64,000 nucleotides of DNA. Source: Photobacterium marinum. Its GTDB lineage: Bacteria; Pseudomonadota; Gammaproteobacteria; Enterobacterales; Vibrionaceae. Below are positions 34,443-42,929 of the stretch, one piece after another; position 1 is the stretch's first letter, and each line of letters begins with the position of its first letter. The notes beneath the pieces were generated by a model. That model ran no database searches. It was not told the origin of the DNA and was given only the letters and a program-made list of their open reading frames with translations. The stretch covers positions 310,001 to 374,000 of the forward strand of contig NZ_AMZO01000016.1 of the NCBI RefSeq assembly GCF_000331515.1, in the 5' to 3' direction. Made by a program: the position numbers and the translations under genes.

Positions 34443-37436
34443 TTAAAAATTCGATTTATTTCGCTGGACGATTTTCACTATGGCCTGCTCCCCGGCATCG
34501 CTGCGCAGGTAGGCGTTTAACTGCTCTTGGTTATCCAGGAACGCGACATGCACCGGGGGGGCGGCGACGTTGATATTGGGATGGCCGCCACCCGCCACGG
34601 CCTGTTGCTGCAATTGCTGGTTTTGCATTGCCTTCATTTGCTGCATCACGGTAACCATCCAGCGGAAGTCTTCAGCCTGCCGGGTGTTGAGCACCATCTC
34701 GTTTTTCTTCAGCATCCAGGTGCCCTCGTTTTCAGCTGGCACCCGCCAGATACCGTCGTGAGCCTGTCCGGCCAGCGCCTGCCCGGCGACAATCCCGACT
34801 GAGGCATAACCCATGGTGCGCACTGCCGTCGAAAGCGCCATGCCCACCGGCGGCGGGCCAAAACTTAGCGCTTTGGTGGCGGCTTCTTCAGTAGCAACGA
34901 TCATCGACGGGATCGCCGCCAGTTTCTGGGCCGCAAACAAAACCCGATAAAGGCCGCTTTGTTCTTCTCCGGCCTGCTTCAGAAAGTTGGTGGTAATACT
35001 GAGCTGTTGCTGGGTAAAATTCAGGGTCGATTGCGCCACCTGAGCCTGATAAGCCTGGCGCTCATCCTCCGCCTTACGGTTAATGTCGGTCAGATTGGCT
35101 TCATGGTCAGCCCGCAGTATTTCCCGATTAGCAAAATACTCACGCTCCAGCTCATCCTGCAGTTGCTGGTTTTCCTGTGCCTGAGCGTAGGCCGCCTGGA
35201 ACGATTCCGACATCCGTTGCAGACGTTCGTTATAGGCATATTCTTCGCGGATCTTTGCCTCATTCTCACGATCGGCCATGATGGCCAGCCGCATCATCCA
35301 GCCTTCATTAAGGGCGTCGGTTTCTGCGTAAAAGCTCTCTATCGCTTTATTGTTGCCCGGTTCGGTAGCATTCAACTTGTCGAGCTTTTCCGCTTCCAGC
35401 AGCAGGTTCTTAGCCAGCTCCTCATTGATCCCCTTAAGGCCACCGTACTCAATGTCATAACGCAGCTGGGCCGCTTCACTCGTGGTGCCATGCAGCGCAA
35501 CCTGCTGACGAAGCTGAGCCAGCTGATCACTGCCTTCTTGATTCAGAGCCCTGGCCCGCTCAAGGGCATCGGCTTCAGCGGTCTTGTTGTCGAGCTTTTT
35601 GGCCTCAAGCTGTAGTTGCTGCTTCAAGCCGTCATTAATGGACTTGAGCGCACCGTGTTCAAGTTCGTAAGTTACTTTGGCCAGCTCGCTTTTCTCACCA
35701 TAAAGTGCCAGCTGGCGTTTCATCAGAGCCAGCTGTTTCTTGGCTTGCTCATCGCCATCGTCCAGTCCGAGTGATGGTGGTGTTTTAGATGATGACGCAG
35801 AGGTTTTCCCCGCCTTCACCTCCGCCAGTTTCTTCTCCAGGGCCAGCAAATCAGCCGTGGCTTTTTCCATTGCTGATTCAATGGTGCTGACTTCCCTGGC
35901 ATAAGCGGATGAGGCATCACGCTGCTTATCGCGAATTTCACCGGATGACAACAGCATCCTGTCCCACCAGGCCACTCCGGCTTTAGGGGCCAGCGCGACC
36001 TGACGGTATTCGTTTTCCAGCTCGGTCAGATAACGTTTCTGCTGATCGATGGCTGACTGCAATCGCTTGGCCTGCAAAGCATCCATCCGGCCCAGTAGCG
36101 AGTCGACCTTATCTGCCAGAGCCTGGGTATCTGTTGCCGCTTCCCGGTTGGTTGTCGCCCAATACGCCACAGCACCGGCAGCCATCATGACCAACCCCAC
36201 AGGCCCACCGGCAAGCGCCATCAAGCCATTACCGGCCCTTAATGCGATATTCGTTCGAGCCTGAGAAACTGCCAGCTGGTTGGTCGCCACCGTTAACTGC
36301 CCACGGGCAACCGCCAGCGCCTTTTCACCGCCGGTTGAACGGAAGATAAAGGCATTAGTTGTCTGCAGGGTTTCCAGCCTGGCTATTTCTGCCGACGTAA
36401 CGGCAATGGTGGCCTGGGCCTGTTTTATCTGCTCAACATGGTGCGCCCTGGTTGCCAGCACATCTTTGGCCTTAGCGGCAGTCATATTAACCATGGCCGC
36501 TGTACCGCGCCCGATGGCGAGAGCCATGGTGACACCGACAGCCGACGACACGATCTCAGCATTTTCAGCCAACAGTTCCAGACTTTGGGTTAACGTGATG
36601 ACCAGAGGGGAGAATGAATCTGAAATCGGCTGCTCATAGGCCACCACCAATTGGGTGTAAACCGTCGAAAGGTCGCCATACAGCGCATTGACGTTCCCAG
36701 CTGTTCTGGCCGCTGCGCCCTCATAGGTAGCCAGCGCTTTCACTAAGGTTTCAGCAAAGAAATCTGATGTTACCTGGCCATTATTAACCAGCTTGCGGAA
36801 CCCGCCCGAAGCCAGCCCCGCCGCTTTATCCATCCGGGCCAGCAAGCCCGGCAGAGGTTCGGTTGTCTGGTTCAGCTCTTCGGCGCGAACGGTCTGGCTG
36901 GCCATCGCCTGCTGCAGACCAAACATCGACTGACCCAGCTGTTCGTTGGTGGCCCCGTAGGTTGAGGCAGCGTTACTCATCCCCTCAAACAGAGCAATGG
37001 TCTGCTGACGGGTGATCATCCCGGCATCTTCAATCGAAGCCACACGGGCATAATTGCCCGCCATGCCGAGCAACGCTTTGTTATGATCTTTACTGACTTC
37101 AATCAGGTACTGCTCGGTTTGCAGCCATTGCTGCTGACCACCGACCAAAGAGGTGATTTGAGTGCGGATATCCTGATAAGCGCCCAGCCTGTCCGTCGCC
37201 TGCTGGGCTGCTGCCACGGCAGAGAATCCGGCGGCAACCCCGAGCAGCTGATTACGCAGCCCCAACATCTGCCCTTCGATGGCGTCCGACTGGCGGGCCA
37301 TGCCCTGCATTTTACCGCTGGTTGCCTGAGCCTGATGGCCGAGCGAGCCGACAGCCTGCCCGGCCCCCTGAACCTGACCGACAAACTGCCGGGTTTCAGC
37401 ATCAAACTTGAGTGTAAACTGGAGGTTGTTACTCAC
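34443..37436 (-). CDS. Tail tape measure protein
   Basis: A 997-residue protein that sets tail length and is expelled on infection. The N-terminal tape-measure domain reads L-G-A-Y-Q-D-I-R-T-Q-I near residue 88. Hydrophobic segments occur near 300-320 and 400-430, and long coiled coils at about 450-760. The start is GTG 37436, overlapping the chaperone frame by 8 bases. A ~1000-residue tape suggests a tail near 150 nm by the usual 1.5 Angstrom per residue rule. Its presence without sheath genes argues for a siphovirus tail. Confidence 0.9.
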   Translation of the reverse strand: MSNNLQFTLKFDAETRQFVGQVQGAGQAVGSLGHQAQATSGKMQGMARQSDAIEGQMLGLRNQLLGVAAGFSAVAAAQQATDRLGAYQDIRTQITSLVGGQQQWLQTEQYLIEVSKDHNKALLGMAGNYARVASIEDAGMITRQQTIALFEGMSNAASTYGATNEQLGQSMFGLQQAMASQTVRAEELNQTTEPLPGLLARMDKAAGLASGGFRKLVNNGQVTSDFFAETLVKALATYEGAAARTAGNVNALYGDLSTVYTQLVVAYEQPISDSFSPLVITLTQSLELLAENAEIVSSAVGVTMALAIGRGTAAMVNMTAAKAKDVLATRAHHVEQIKQAQATIAVTSAEIARLETLQTTNAFIFRSTGGEKALAVARGQLTVATNQLAVSQARTNIALRAGNGLMALAGGPVGLVMMAAGAVAYWATTNREAATDTQALADKVDSLLGRMDALQAKRLQSAIDQQKRYLTELENEYRQVALAPKAGVAWWDRMLLSSGEIRDKQRDASSAYAREVSTIESAMEKATADLLALEKKLAEVKAGKTSASSSKTPPSLGLDDGDEQAKKQLALMKRQLALYGEKSELAKVTYELEHGALKSINDGLKQQLQLEAKKLDNKTAEADALERARALNQEGSDQLAQLRQQVALHGTTSEAAQLRYDIEYGGLKGINEELAKNLLLEAEKLDKLNATEPGNNKAIESFYAETDALNEGWMMRLAIMADRENEAKIREEYAYNERLQRMSESFQAAYAQAQENQQLQDELEREYFANREILRADHEANLTDINRKAEDERQAYQAQVAQSTLNFTQQQLSITTNFLKQAGEEQSGLYRVLFAAQKLAAIPSMIVATEEAATKALSFGPPPVGMALSTAVRTMGYASVGIVAGQALAGQAHDGIWRVPAENEGTWMLKKNEMVLNTRQAEDFRWMVTVMQQMKAMQNQQLQQQAVAGGGHPNINVAAPPVHVAFLDNQEQLNAYLRSDAGEQAIVKIVQRNKSNF

Positions 37437-38090
37437 GGCGGTTCAGTTCCTCGGTCATGACCTGGGCGATCAGTTTTAATTTGCGGTAATCGTCGGGGGT
37501 GATATCTCGACCGGAAAGGTCGGCATCGGCTTTGATCTGGCAGACATCCATACCAAGGCAAACGGGGCCGTTCCAGCACAGGAAAACCGGGATATCCAGC
37601 CACCACTCCAGCACGGTACGGTGCTCGTCCCACACCTCAATCACATCAGGCTCAGACTCCGGAGCCGACTGAATACCCCAGCAGGCCAGCTCGTCCTGCC
37701 ATGCCTGTTCATCGGCAGCCGTGGCCGGGCGGCTGCGTATCGCCGCCCGCACGGCCTCAATTAGTTTTTTGTGCTGGCCGTCCCGCTCATCGCCTTCATG
37801 TAGGCTGACAACGCTCCGGCAGTGAAATGCTGGTTCAGGCAAGCTGACGCCAGATTGTCCGGGTTGAATGGCAGCGATTCCCCATCCTCGCCCTGTATCC
37901 CGCTCCAGCCAGTGACAACTTCGCTAAACAGCTTGCTGTCACCCTGGGTGCTGAGCTGGCGAAATTCATCGCTGTCCACCAGTTTAAAATCCAGCGTCAT
38001 ATCGCAGGTTCTGACTTCACCGCCATCCATCGGCACTGAAATCTTGACCGGCCAGTTTTTCACTTTGCGCTCTTTCACTAACTGAAACAT
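37429..38090 (-). CDS. Tail assembly chaperone, long -1 frameshift product (GT-like)
   Basis: If ribosomes slip back one base at AAAAAAC (37770-37764), the first 109 codons from 38090 are joined to the second frame, giving a 220-residue fusion. The second frame, 111 residues after the slip, is DUF1799-like (W-Q-D-E-L-A-C-W-G and V-L-E-W-W-L-D-I) and has no good start or ribosome site of its own: its only upstream starts are a TTG at 37842 and a GTG inside the conserved part. This is the lambda G/GT arrangement, known to be widespread in tailed phages including Mu. Confidence 0.78.
37761..38090 (-). CDS. Tail assembly chaperone, short product (G-like)
   Basis: A 109-residue protein ending at the TAA just after the slippery heptamer. 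It has a beta-rich N-terminal part (V-K-I-S-V-P-M-D-G-G) and a helical C-terminal part. It lies between the tube and tape measure genes, the fixed position of tail chaperones. It should be the main product, with a minority of longer fusion. Confidence 0.82.
   Translation of the reverse strand: MFQLVKERKVKNWPVKISVPMDGGEVRTCDMTLDFKLVDSDEFRQLSTQGDSKLFSEVVTGWSGIQGEDGESLPFNPDNLASACLNQHFTAGALSAYMKAMSGTASTKN
37764..37770 (-). promoter_or_regulatory. Programmed -1 ribosomal frameshift site A-AAA-AAC
   Basis: On the minus strand the zero-frame codons ACA AAA AAC TAA contain the slippery heptamer AAAAAAC immediately before the stop. Slipping gives AAA AAA CTA ATT and enters the overlapping frame. Heptamer, phase and position before the tape measure gene all agree with the conserved tail-chaperone frameshift. 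Confidence 0.8.
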
Positions 38091-38128
38091 GGTTTAACCC
38101 TTATCTTTTGCTACGAACAATTTGAATG

Positions 38129-38157
38129 ACTTAAACAGCGTTTAAACACGGTTTAAC
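38129..38157. repeat. Phased TTAAAC repeat, copy 2
   Basis: ACTTAAACAGCGTTTAAAC followed by GTTTAAC, with TTAAAC words 11 bases apart. It spans the end of the tube gene and the gap before the chaperone gene. The first 19 bases match copy 4 (59218) at 18 positions. Confidence 0.45.
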
Positions 38158-39070
38158 GGGTAAAGAACTGATCGCTGTTGGCGATGATATTGAGCGGGAT
38201 GCTGTAGGTCTGGGTGCCTTCCTGCTCGCCGTAGGTAGCCCGGCCCAACTGCACCCGCGAACACTGCCAGCCCACCTGGTTACCAACCGGGCCATTGGTG
38301 AACACCAGATTGTGCTCGCTTCCGGCCTGAGCCATGGCAAACACATCCAGCTCGGACAGCTTCGGCGCTTCAATGACCATGGTGGCAGTCGGCTGGTAGT
38401 CGGTGATCATCACCTCCTGATGGCCGACATATTCCTGATACGGCACCTGGTTTGCCTGGTCGTACTCCAGCGAAATCAGCTTGAAAGGCTTGTCATCCAG
38501 GGTAAAACTGGAATTCTCCACCCCGATTTTCAGCGGTGTGACCCAGCGGCTGAAATCCAGCTGAGGCAGTACCGCTTCAGTAACCGGCACAAACAGGCCA
38601 GTAAACGCGAACTTAATGCCGCCGAACTGCTTGGCCGTGATATTCAAAGCCAGGCTACCCCGCGCCCCGACCAGCTTATGCAGCGAACCGGACTGGAAGA
38701 AGTAAATCGACAAACTGCCCGTTGCTTCATCATCAATGCTGTACAGGGTTTGCTTGGCTGCCGCATCGTCTGCCACCTTACGCTGACAGGCCGACATCAG
38801 GGTGCCCCATGCAGCAGCCTTGGCCGGATCTTTCGAGGCCGCAAAATCCACCGTGAACTCAACGGTGACATAGGCTTCTGTCATGATCTGCGGCGACTGG
38901 CCAAGCATCCCGTTGTCGTATTCCAGGCTTTGCGATTCACCGGCCAGCGGCGTGATGGTAAATTCCCGCCCCAGTACATGCGACATAGCCGCACCGGCAG
39001 CAATTGCATCGACGCCGTAAGTGGTTTCCGGCGCAAAGCCGATAATTTTCTTTTTGTCTCTACGCGCCAT
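38153..39070 (-). CDS. Phage tail tube protein
   Basis: A 305-residue protein with an F-A-P-E-T-T-Y-G-V-D start and alternating beta segments (L-S-I-Y-F-F-Q, G-I-K-F-A-F-T-G-L-F), matching the tail tube proteins of flexible-tailed transposable phages. It lies between the tail terminator and the chaperones, the standard place for the tube. No sheath gene is next to it. Confidence 0.8.
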   Translation of the reverse strand: MARRDKKKIIGFAPETTYGVDAIAAGAAMSHVLGREFTITPLAGESQSLEYDNGMLGQSPQIMTEAYVTVEFTVDFAASKDPAKAAAWGTLMSACQRKVADDAAAKQTLYSIDDEATGSLSIYFFQSGSLHKLVGARGSLALNITAKQFGGIKFAFTGLFVPVTEAVLPQLDFSRWVTPLKIGVENSSFTLDDKPFKLISLEYDQANQVPYQEYVGHQEVMITDYQPTATMVIEAPKLSELDVFAMAQAGSEHNLVFTNGPVGNQVGWQCSRVQLGRATYGEQEGTQTYSIPLNIIANSDQFFTR

Positions 39071-39072
39071 AA

Positions 39073-39507
39073 TCAGGCCCCATAATTGAGTTGGTCCTCG
39101 GTATATTCAGTCACAAAATTGTCCAGCCAGCTGGCCCTGCCGCTATCGATGGTGAACAGCCGCCCGCTGCCCAACCAGAAAGGCTCAAAATCACCGGAAC
39201 CCGACCAGCCAAACAGGCGCTTGCGCAGCTCTTTGCGCAGAGGCTGAAAATCAATTTGCTTTCCGTTGCGGGAGGCATCCACAATCACTACGCCCACTGT
39301 GGCGGTAATGGCCTGCAGGTAGGCCCCGCTGCCCCGCACATCCGGTTTCGGGTTCTCTCCGACCAGGAACACATAGAGCGCTGGCGTTCTGTTGGTGCTG
39401 GCACTTTTACTATTGAGCTGGCTCAGGGCATCAATTTCGCTGACATCTTTCCATGGCGGGTTACCCGCTTTGAGCCGGGCTACCGTCAGGGCGATAAGAT
39501 CATCCAT
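39073..39507 (-). CDS. Phage tail terminator protein (gp37-like)
   Basis: A 144-residue protein with V-F-L-V-G-E-N-P and R-K-E-L-R-K-R-L-F-G-W, typical of small tail-completion proteins that cap the tube and join it to the head. It begins one base overlapping the gp36 stop and ends 2 bases before the tube gene. Confidence 0.75.
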   Translation of the reverse strand: MDDLIALTVARLKAGNPPWKDVSEIDALSQLNSKSASTNRTPALYVFLVGENPKPDVRGSGAYLQAITATVGVVIVDASRNGKQIDFQPLRKELRKRLFGWSGSGDFEPFWLGSGRLFTIDSGRASWLDNFVTEYTEDQLNYGA

Positions 39508-39956
39508 CAGATAAACCCCTTGCCGCTGCGATTACCACCCGACGGGCGACCAAACACACTGCCCGCGCTGGTCATCACGGCGGTATTACTGGTTTCCGGG
39601 CGGGCGTTGTTCCTGTCCAGGCCGAGCTGCAATACCCCGCGTCCGACCTTTTCCAGATAGCTGATCGCCTCGGTATAACGTTTGGCCGCCTGATGCTCTT
39701 CGCCCAGTTGCTCGTCATACAGGTAATAACGCGCCAAATCGCAGGCAGTGCGGGTCAGCACCCGTGGGACCACAGCCAGCGGCAGGTCGTAACGCCCGCC
39801 CAGATAGCCGTCGATTGTGGCACCGGCATCATCCATGGCCTGGTTCAGCACGTTATCGACAATGCCACTGACACCAGCGCTGCCGTCACGGTCGGTTAAC
39901 TCGGAAAGCTCTTCGATACCAAAACGGGACACCATGTCGTCGCGGGTGCAATACAT
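39507..39956 (-). CDS. DUF1320 family head-tail connector (gp36-like)
   Basis: A 149-residue protein beginning Y-C-T-R-D-D-M-V-S-R-F-G, with A-T-I-D-G-Y-L-G-G-R-Y-D-L-P-L and a Y-L-Y-D helix, the DUF1320 pattern of Mu gp36. It should form the adaptor ring below the portal. Confidence 0.87.
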   Translation of the reverse strand: MYCTRDDMVSRFGIEELSELTDRDGSAGVSGIVDNVLNQAMDDAGATIDGYLGGRYDLPLAVVPRVLTRTACDLARYYLYDEQLGEEHQAAKRYTEAISYLEKVGRGVLQLGLDRNNARPETSNTAVMTSAGSVFGRPSGGNRSGKGFI

Positions 39957-39977
39957 ATCAGCTCCTTGGTTTTTGGC

Positions 39978-40256
39978 TTATTTCTCACTGGCTTTCTGGC
40001 TTATACCGTCAGATACACATCCTTGAACCACTGGCCCTGACGGATTGTCTGGTGTATCTGTTTCGGCAGCCTGGTTTTCCTGCTGGCATAGCGCCAGGCA
40101 CGGGTCTGCTTCCAGCATGGCCAGCTGTGAACGGGTAACGGTGCCAGCTTGCAGGGTATTGATACCTGTTTTAAACGCCAGGCCCGCACGGCGATAACCG
40201 TCATGCGCCAGACATTTGATAACCACAGGCCGATTGATGAGAGACGCTTTATCCAT
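39978..40256 (-). CDS. gp35-like (HI1506-related) head protein
   Basis: A 92-residue protein with V-V-I-K-C-L-A-H-D-G-Y-R-R-A-G-L-A-F and L-T/Q-A-G-T-V-T-R-S-Q-L, found after the major head gene in Mu-like phages (gp35, FluMu). A second open frame over the same bases (to 40261) lacks these motifs and was discarded. Confidence 0.75.
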   Translation of the reverse strand: MDKASLINRPVVIKCLAHDGYRRAGLAFKTGINTLQAGTVTRSQLAMLEADPCLALCQQENQAAETDTPDNPSGPVVQGCVSDGISQKASEK

Positions 40257-40301
40257 AGCATGAAGATCTCCGAACTTGTTTGATTTCCGGGTTGAAGGTT
40301 C

Positions 40302-41201
40302 CTATGCCAGCCAAGGCACCACGGTCAGCTCGACCGCTTTGTAATTGGTATTGGATTCACCCTGCGCTTTGTTTTCAGCTTCCAGCACTTTTTTGGCGGC
40401 ACTGCGATTGGACGGGCCACAGACCAGCACACTCGGCATGATGCCCAACGGGCGGCCTTCGTCCGACTTAAGGGACATCATGGCTTCGATTGCGGCATCA
40501 AAATTGGCATCGGTCAGCTCGGCCTTAGAGGCATAAGCCTGCTGCCAGAACGCCAGCCCCCAGTTGCCACGACCATCGACGCCATAAAGGTATTCATCCG
40601 CCATGAAGACATGATCCGACTGACCAGCATCGGTTTTGGCATTGAGGCGGTAGTCTTTACGCTTCTGGTAAATAAACGGCTTGAGCGGTCGGCGGGTGTC
40701 GAGCAGGAACCAGGGCGCGCCTTTGCCGTCTTGCATGTTGGAGACCGATTTTTCCTTTGCGGTATCCGGGTCTGTCACCCGGTGGTCGGTGTCGAAAAAG
40801 TTCTGGCCGTCGTAGCATTTGGTAGCAAAGCCTGCCGCCATCAGGGCGAACATCATTTCATCGGGATGGGAGGCACTGGCGTAGCCCATTTCCTGATACA
40901 AAGGCATATAGACGCCGTAGGCATCGTCTTCAATGGCTTCTGCCGGAATGGCCACCGTGCTTTCGAACTTTTTGTTTTTCAGGGTGTAGTCGTGGCTGGC
41001 CAGCTTCCTGACCTGGCGAGCCCCTATCCATTCGCGCAGCTTGGGGAACTGCCCCAGCCAGGCATAGGTTTCAGCCGAAGTGGTGGACGGCACCATGGTC
41101 GCGAACTTCGGCCACAGTGCGGTATAGGTGCCGCTGCCGGTATTAAACGCGGTTTTAACAGCGGTATATAACGCGCTGAGGTTCTTTTGATTGATATCCA
41201 T
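40302..41201 (-). CDS. Mu gpT-like major head protein
   Basis: A 299-residue capsid subunit of the HK97 fold. Diagnostic parts: Y-A-W-L-G-Q-F-P-K-L-R-E-W-I-G near residue 48, A-I-P-A-E-A-I-E-D-D, and L-V-C-G-P-S-N-R-S-A-A-K near the C-terminus. It follows the protease/scaffold and decoration genes as in Mu. No delta domain precedes the start, in line with a separate scaffold. Confidence 0.93.
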   Translation of the reverse strand: MDINQKNLSALYTAVKTAFNTGSGTYTALWPKFATMVPSTTSAETYAWLGQFPKLREWIGARQVRKLASHDYTLKNKKFESTVAIPAEAIEDDAYGVYMPLYQEMGYASASHPDEMMFALMAAGFATKCYDGQNFFDTDHRVTDPDTAKEKSVSNMQDGKGAPWFLLDTRRPLKPFIYQKRKDYRLNAKTDAGQSDHVFMADEYLYGVDGRGNWGLAFWQQAYASKAELTDANFDAAIEAMMSLKSDEGRPLGIMPSVLVCGPSNRSAAKKVLEAENKAQGESNTNYKAVELTVVPWLA

Positions 41202-41246
41202 GTGTAAATTGCTCCAGGCTAATTGGCTTTGCGTAACAGGCGCGGA

Positions 41247-41630
41247 TTAAATCCCAAGGCTGACCCACACGCCGTCGTCATCGACCTGAGTGATCACCCC
41301 GGCCTTCGGTCGCTTGCTGGTGTTGCTGTCTGCCGACAGGGTGTGCTCGTCGGCAAAGAAGGCCGTTTCGCCGACATCTGCCAGGGTGATATCTCCGGCA
41401 TTGAGGAACTTGCGCTCACCGACCTCCACCGCTACCCGTTCGGTGCTGTCAGCCCCCTGGCAGTTATCGACTCCCAGCCGCGATACCCCGGCACACACGG
41501 CAGAGTCATCGGCCGCTGCGAACGGAACAGCCAGCCCGGCAACCAAAAAGATAACGGCATTTCCGGCGAGGTATTCACCGCCCTTAACCGGATAGGCCCG
41601 CAGGCCGTCGGCACGTTTGGCTAAGCTCAT
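41247..41630 (-). CDS. Capsid decoration (cement) protein
   Basis: A 127-residue protein with a Gly/Ala-rich beta pattern (G-E-Y-L-A-G-N-A-V-I-F) between the protease/scaffold gene and the major head gene, the place of capsid cement proteins. It overlaps the protease stop by 4 bases (ATGA). Confidence 0.72.
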   Translation of the reverse strand: MSLAKRADGLRAYPVKGGEYLAGNAVIFLVAGLAVPFAAADDSAVCAGVSRLGVDNCQGADSTERVAVEVGERKFLNAGDITLADVGETAFFADEHTLSADSNTSKRPKAGVITQVDDDGVWVSLGI

Positions 41631-42178
41631 TCGGCATTCTCCTGTTTGGCTTTGAGGAAGGCGTCTTTATCGAGGTCGCAGGCACGCAGCACCGCCAGCT
41701 CTTCCTCTGTAAGGGATTCTTTGCCGGGATCTCCGGCTGGCGGTGGATTGGTGGTGGTTTGCTGAGCGGTAAGGGCCGCTATCGCCGGGCGTTTATCCAG
41801 CATTGCACTCAGGGCTGCCACTCCCTGTTGCTGGCCGAACTGCTTGAGATAGCCGGTTTCGGCTTCAACGATTTGGCCTTTGCGTTTGGCGGCATCAATC
41901 ACGGAATCGATACTGGTAGCATCAGTTCCTGCTTTCAGAGCGGCCAGCTCACCCAATACTCCGTTATAGGCTTCTACCGGGACGAATTTGCTGAGGTTGG
42001 TGCCCTGCTCTACCTGCGCCGTTAATGTGGCGACCTGAGTTTTCAGATCATCACTTTCACCGGCTTTGGTTTTCAGGGCATCAAGCGCGGTTAGTGCCGC
42101 CTGCCCCTGCTCGGGAGTGAGCGCATCGCTGACTTCAATACCCAGGCGGGCAAGCAGCTGTTTGAGGATTTCATCCAC
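41627..42178 (-). CDS. Internal in-frame product: head scaffold (gpZ-like)
   Basis: A GTG at 42178, in frame with the protease gene at codon 210, has GGAGG eight bases upstream (42191-42187), far better than the main start. The 183-residue product begins D-E-I-L-K-Q-L-L-A-R-L-G and covers just the coiled-coil scaffold region. In Mu, Z is made from an internal start of I, so the arrangement is expected. Confidence 0.68.
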   Translation of the reverse strand: MDEILKQLLARLGIEVSDALTPEQGQAALTALDALKTKAGESDDLKTQVATLTAQVEQGTNLSKFVPVEAYNGVLGELAALKAGTDATSIDSVIDAAKRKGQIVEAETGYLKQFGQQQGVAALSAMLDKRPAIAALTAQQTTTNPPPAGDPGKESLTEEELAVLRACDLDKDAFLKAKQENAE

Positions 42179-42805
42179 TTTTGTGTCCTCCATTTGGCCA
42201 TAGAGGCTGATTTCTGAGCCTGCCTGGCCGTTGTGGTTGTTGAACCTGAGGGAGAAGTCCGCCGTTTTTTCGGCATACAGCGCGGCCAGCGATTCCATGC
42301 CGACCACACCGGGATCGTTGGTAATCGCGGCCATGCGCAGCATTAGCGGGCGGCCTTGTTTGTCGTAAGGGAAAACAGCAGAAAGGAACGCATACTCGTC
42401 GTTGTCGATATGCGTTTGGGCGGCCTTGGTCCAGCCCGGTTTGATGTACAGGCCCTGACCTTCGCGCCACTCAATATCGGAATCACTGGTAAGCCAGCCT
42501 GCGGCCGGTGCGGGTTTGCCGTTTTCTGCAGCGTGCAGAGTTTGGTGCTCGTAGTCGATGAGCACTTTAGGAGCAGCCGCTTTGGTGGCCGCTATCATTT
42601 GTGCAGCGATGCTGGCATCCAAATGCCAGTGGCCGTCTTCAGTATCGAAGGGGCGACCGTCGCGGGCTTTGAACTTACCGGCAGGCAGCAACTGAACCCA
42701 GCCATCGTCGGGCTGATTCAGGTCGGCGACCAGAACGGCAAGGTTACTGGCTAAGTTAGCAGTTAAGACTGCCTGAGCGATTTGAGTGAGGTTTGATGTT
42801 TTCAT
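41627..42805 (-). CDS. Mu gpI-like head maturation protease with scaffold region
   Basis: A 392-residue protein. The first ~185 residues are the phage protease I domain: W-V-Q-L-L-P-A-G near 37, D-Y-E-H-Q-T with its His, P-A-A-G-W, and A-A-I-T-N-D-P. From residue ~205 to 330 it is a Gln/Lys/Glu-rich coiled coil, the scaffold, and the end is Pro-rich then acidic. There is no usual ribosome site ahead of the ATG at 42805; instead the codon lies in a perfect palindrome (42803-42825). An internal start probably gives the free scaffold. Confidence 0.9.
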   Translation of the reverse strand: MKTSNLTQIAQAVLTANLASNLAVLVADLNQPDDGWVQLLPAGKFKARDGRPFDTEDGHWHLDASIAAQMIAATKAAAPKVLIDYEHQTLHAAENGKPAPAAGWLTSDSDIEWREGQGLYIKPGWTKAAQTHIDNDEYAFLSAVFPYDKQGRPLMLRMAAITNDPGVVGMESLAALYAEKTADFSLRFNNHNGQAGSEISLYGQMEDTKVDEILKQLLARLGIEVSDALTPEQGQAALTALDALKTKAGESDDLKTQVATLTAQVEQGTNLSKFVPVEAYNGVLGELAALKAGTDATSIDSVIDAAKRKGQIVEAETGYLKQFGQQQGVAALSAMLDKRPAIAALTAQQTTTNPPPAGDPGKESLTEEELAVLRACDLDKDAFLKAKQENAE

Positions 42806-42825
42806 AGCGCCATGATGGCGCTATG
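42803..42825 (-). promoter_or_regulatory. Perfect palindrome covering the start codon of the protease gene
   Basis: CATAGCGCCAT-G-ATGGCGCTATG, 11-bp arms around one base. In mRNA its 3' arm contains the AUG at 42805-42803, so full-length transcripts would hide the start; a transcript starting inside the 5' arm would not. Confidence 0.65.
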
Positions 42826-42836
42826 AGTGAGTTAGG

Positions 42837-42860
42837 TGGTGAGGAAGGAGTTCGGGATTA
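42837..42860 (-). promoter_or_regulatory. Shared 24-base motif upstream of gene I (candidate late promoter PI element)
   Basis: On the minus strand it reads TAATCCCGAA then CTCCTTCCTCACCA. It agrees with 55155-55178, upstream of the lysis gene, at 20 of 24 positions. Mu has C-activated late promoters at exactly these two places (PI and Plys). Which bases are bound is not known. Confidence 0.55.
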
Positions 42861-42869
42861 TCATTAAAT

Positions 42870-42887
42870 AAACTATCTGAATAGTTT
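42870..42887 (-). terminator. Weak terminator after the kinase/phosphatase island
   Basis: 7-bp stem AAACTAT/ATAGTTT (42870-42876 with 42881-42887) with a 4-base loop, followed on the minus strand by ATTTAAT. Confidence 0.45.
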
Positions 42888-42929
42888 TAGCGCGTGATCA
42901 TTTAATCAACTTAGTAGTAAAGTATCATA

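Noticed and set aside
36000..36900. Several long plus-strand frames opposite the tape measure gene
   Set aside because: They are GC-rich antisense frames with no ribosome sites or motifs; shadows of the minus-strand gene.
37429..37842. Independent gene for the second chaperone frame starting at TTG 37842
   Set aside because: No ribosome site and residues before the slip site lack family resemblance; frameshifting explains it better.
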